Part shown: positions 5,228 to 5,882 of the stretch, one piece after another
Numbering within the stretch: position 1 is the first letter of the stretch
Layout of the letters: each line of letters starts with the position of its first letter
Assembly (NCBI GenBank): GCA_026400425.1
Contig: JAPLPC010000329.1
Location: 7,984-13,865 of the forward strand
Direction of reading: 5' to 3'
DNA length: 5,882 nucleotides
DNA from: Hyphomicrobiales bacterium
Lineage (GTDB): Bacteria; Pseudomonadota; Alphaproteobacteria; Rhizobiales; Xanthobacteraceae
Program-made: the position numbers and the translations under genes
Notes under the pieces: generated by a model
The model's database searches: none
What the model saw: the letters and a program-made list of their open reading frames with translations, nothing else
Told to the model about the DNA's origin: nothing

Positions 5228-5273
5228 CGCAAGCACGCCGCGCCGATCGCAGGCTGCAGTTTCATTGCTTGCG
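5228..5273 (-). repeat. Inverted repeat in the secG leader
   Basis: CGCAAGC (5228-5234) and GCTTGCG (5267-5273) are perfect 7-bp complements across 32 bases. On the secG message the stem would end two bases before GGAAGGA. A second pairing, TGCGG (5270-5274) with CCGCA (5284-5288), shares bases with it, so the two folds exclude each other. Confidence 0.35.
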
Positions 5274-5292
5274 GGTTTTGAATCCGCAGGTG

Positions 5293-5320
5293 TCTACACG
5301 ATGGTGTTCGAAATTGCCAA
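5293..5320 (-). promoter_or_regulatory. Candidate secG promoter
   Basis: On the minus strand TTGGCA (5320-5315) is followed after 16 bases by TGTAGA (5298-5293). This would place a start near 5286 and a leader of about 70 bases. The -10 is imperfect, so readthrough from tpiA remains an alternative. Confidence 0.3.
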
Positions 5321-5352
5321 CCCTTTGGACGGAAACCTCAAAACTCTCCGGT

Positions 5353-5369
5353 GCGACGCAACTCGTCGC
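5353..5369 (-). terminator. Hairpin downstream of tpiA, weak terminator candidate
   Basis: GCGACG (5353-5358) and CGTCGC (5364-5369) form a 6-bp stem with a 5-base loop, 14 bases after the tpiA stop. A TTTT occurs only about ten bases beyond the stem, so it is not a standard intrinsic terminator. It may mark the 3' end of the tpiA message or only pause polymerase. Confidence 0.3.
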
Positions 5370-5383
5370 GAGCTGCCGCGGAT

Positions 5384-5882
5384 TTATGGGCATCCGGCGG
5401 CAATTGCCAGAAAATCTGCCGCCTTCAGGCTGGCGCCGCCGACCAATGCGCCATTCACATTCGGCACGGCCATCAACTCCTTTGCATTCGACGGCTTCAC
5501 CGAGCCGCCATACAGGATCTTGATCGACGGCCCCTCATTCTTGAAACGCTGGTTGAGGTGATCGCGGATAAACCTATGAACTTGCTCGATATCCGCCGTC
5601 GTCGGGGTCAAACCAGTGCCGATCGCCCAGACCGGTTCATAGGCCACGATCAGATTGCCGGAGGTGCAGTCGTCCGGCAGCGATCCCTGAAGCTGGGCGC
5701 CGCAGACATCGAGCGTCTTGCCGGCATCGCGCTGCGCCTGGGTTTCGCCGATACAGACGATCGCAGAGAGTCCGGCGCGCCACGCGGCCAAGGCTTTCTC
5801 GCGCACCACCGCATCGGTCTCGCCGTGATCGGCGCGGCGTTCGGAATGCCCGACGATCACAGCGGTCGCGCCGGCATCCGCA
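5384..5882 (-). CDS. tpiA: Triosephosphate isomerase, C-terminal part (partial at right edge)
   Basis: Triosephosphate isomerase interconverts dihydroxyacetone phosphate and glyceraldehyde 3-phosphate in glycolysis and gluconeogenesis, as a cytoplasmic dimer with a TIM-barrel fold. The frame is open to the right edge, and 165 residues are visible of about 250 usual for the family. Counting from the edge, the electrophilic His12 lies in VIVGHSERR, the catalytic base Glu82 in AYEPVWAIGTG, and the phosphate-gripping YGGSV (124-128) and GGASL (148-152) follow. The N-terminal part with the catalytic lysine lies outside the window. The GTG at 5860 is inside the protein and is not a start. The stop lies 169 bp from the secG start, with which it forms the usual tpiA-secG pair. 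There is no sign of damage. Confidence 0.98.
   Translation of the reverse strand, partial: ADAGATAVIVGHSERRADHGETDAVVREKALAAWRAGLSAIVCIGETQAQRDAGKTLDVCGAQLQGSLPDDCTSGNLIVAYEPVWAIGTGLTPTTADIEQVHRFIRDHLNQRFKNEGPSIKILYGGSVKPSNAKELMAVPNVNGALVGGASLKAADFLAIAAGCP

Noticed and set aside
5215..5265. Upstream in-frame ATG for secG at 5265
   Set aside because: It would add 17 polar residues before the first membrane helix; the ATG at 5214 has a good ribosome binding site and gives a normal SecG N-terminus.
1..5882. tRNA genes, CRISPR arrays, insertion sequences, replication origins
   Set aside because: None was seen on either strand; repeats present are short and local, and no transposase or direct target duplication is visible.

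Overview
The window is GC-rich chromosomal DNA of an alphaproteobacterium, most likely from the Bradyrhizobium/Rhodopseudomonas group (Nitrobacteraceae, Hyphomicrobiales). This rests on the tpiA-secG-pyrG gene order, a CTP synthase that looks typical of that family, and a SecG with a glycine-rich loop and an Ala/Pro/Thr-rich tail. The genus cannot be fixed from the sequence alone.

Layout from left to right. (1) 2-1174 (+) is the C-terminal part of a CHAT-domain (caspase-like) protein, cut by the left edge. (2) 1187-2233 (-) is a zinc-dependent histone-deacetylase-superfamily amidohydrolase of the acetylpolyamine amidohydrolase type, convergent with the CHAT gene and only 12 bp from it. (3) 2234-2477 is a divergent intergenic region. 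Its right part is AT-rich and carries an inverted repeat, a candidate promoter and a palindrome. (4) 2478-3000 (+) is a complete BrnT/BrnA type II toxin-antitoxin pair with an 11-bp overlap. (5) 3023-4654 (-) is pyrG, CTP synthase. (6) 4655-4830 is the secG-pyrG spacer. It holds three perfect hairpins in a row just after the secG stop and a fourth hairpin in the pyrG leader. (7) 4831-5214 (-) is secG. (8) 5215-5383 is the tpiA-secG spacer, with a candidate secG promoter and leader structures. (9) 5384-5882 (-) is the C-terminal two thirds of tpiA, cut by the right edge.

The right half (tpiA, secG, pyrG) is housekeeping: glycolysis, protein export and CTP synthesis, all read leftwards. The left half (CHAT protein, deacetylase, brnTA) is accessory in character. 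The toxin-antitoxin pair looks like a compact module placed between the deacetylase and pyrG. No complete new system can be demonstrated here. The most notable items are the triple hairpin array between secG and pyrG, the brnTA control region where a palindrome coincides with the -10 element and the toxin ATG has no visible ribosome binding site, and the truncated CHAT protease whose upstream partners lie outside the window. No RNA genes, CRISPR arrays, insertion sequences or origins were seen, and no gene-free stretch exceeds 300 bases.
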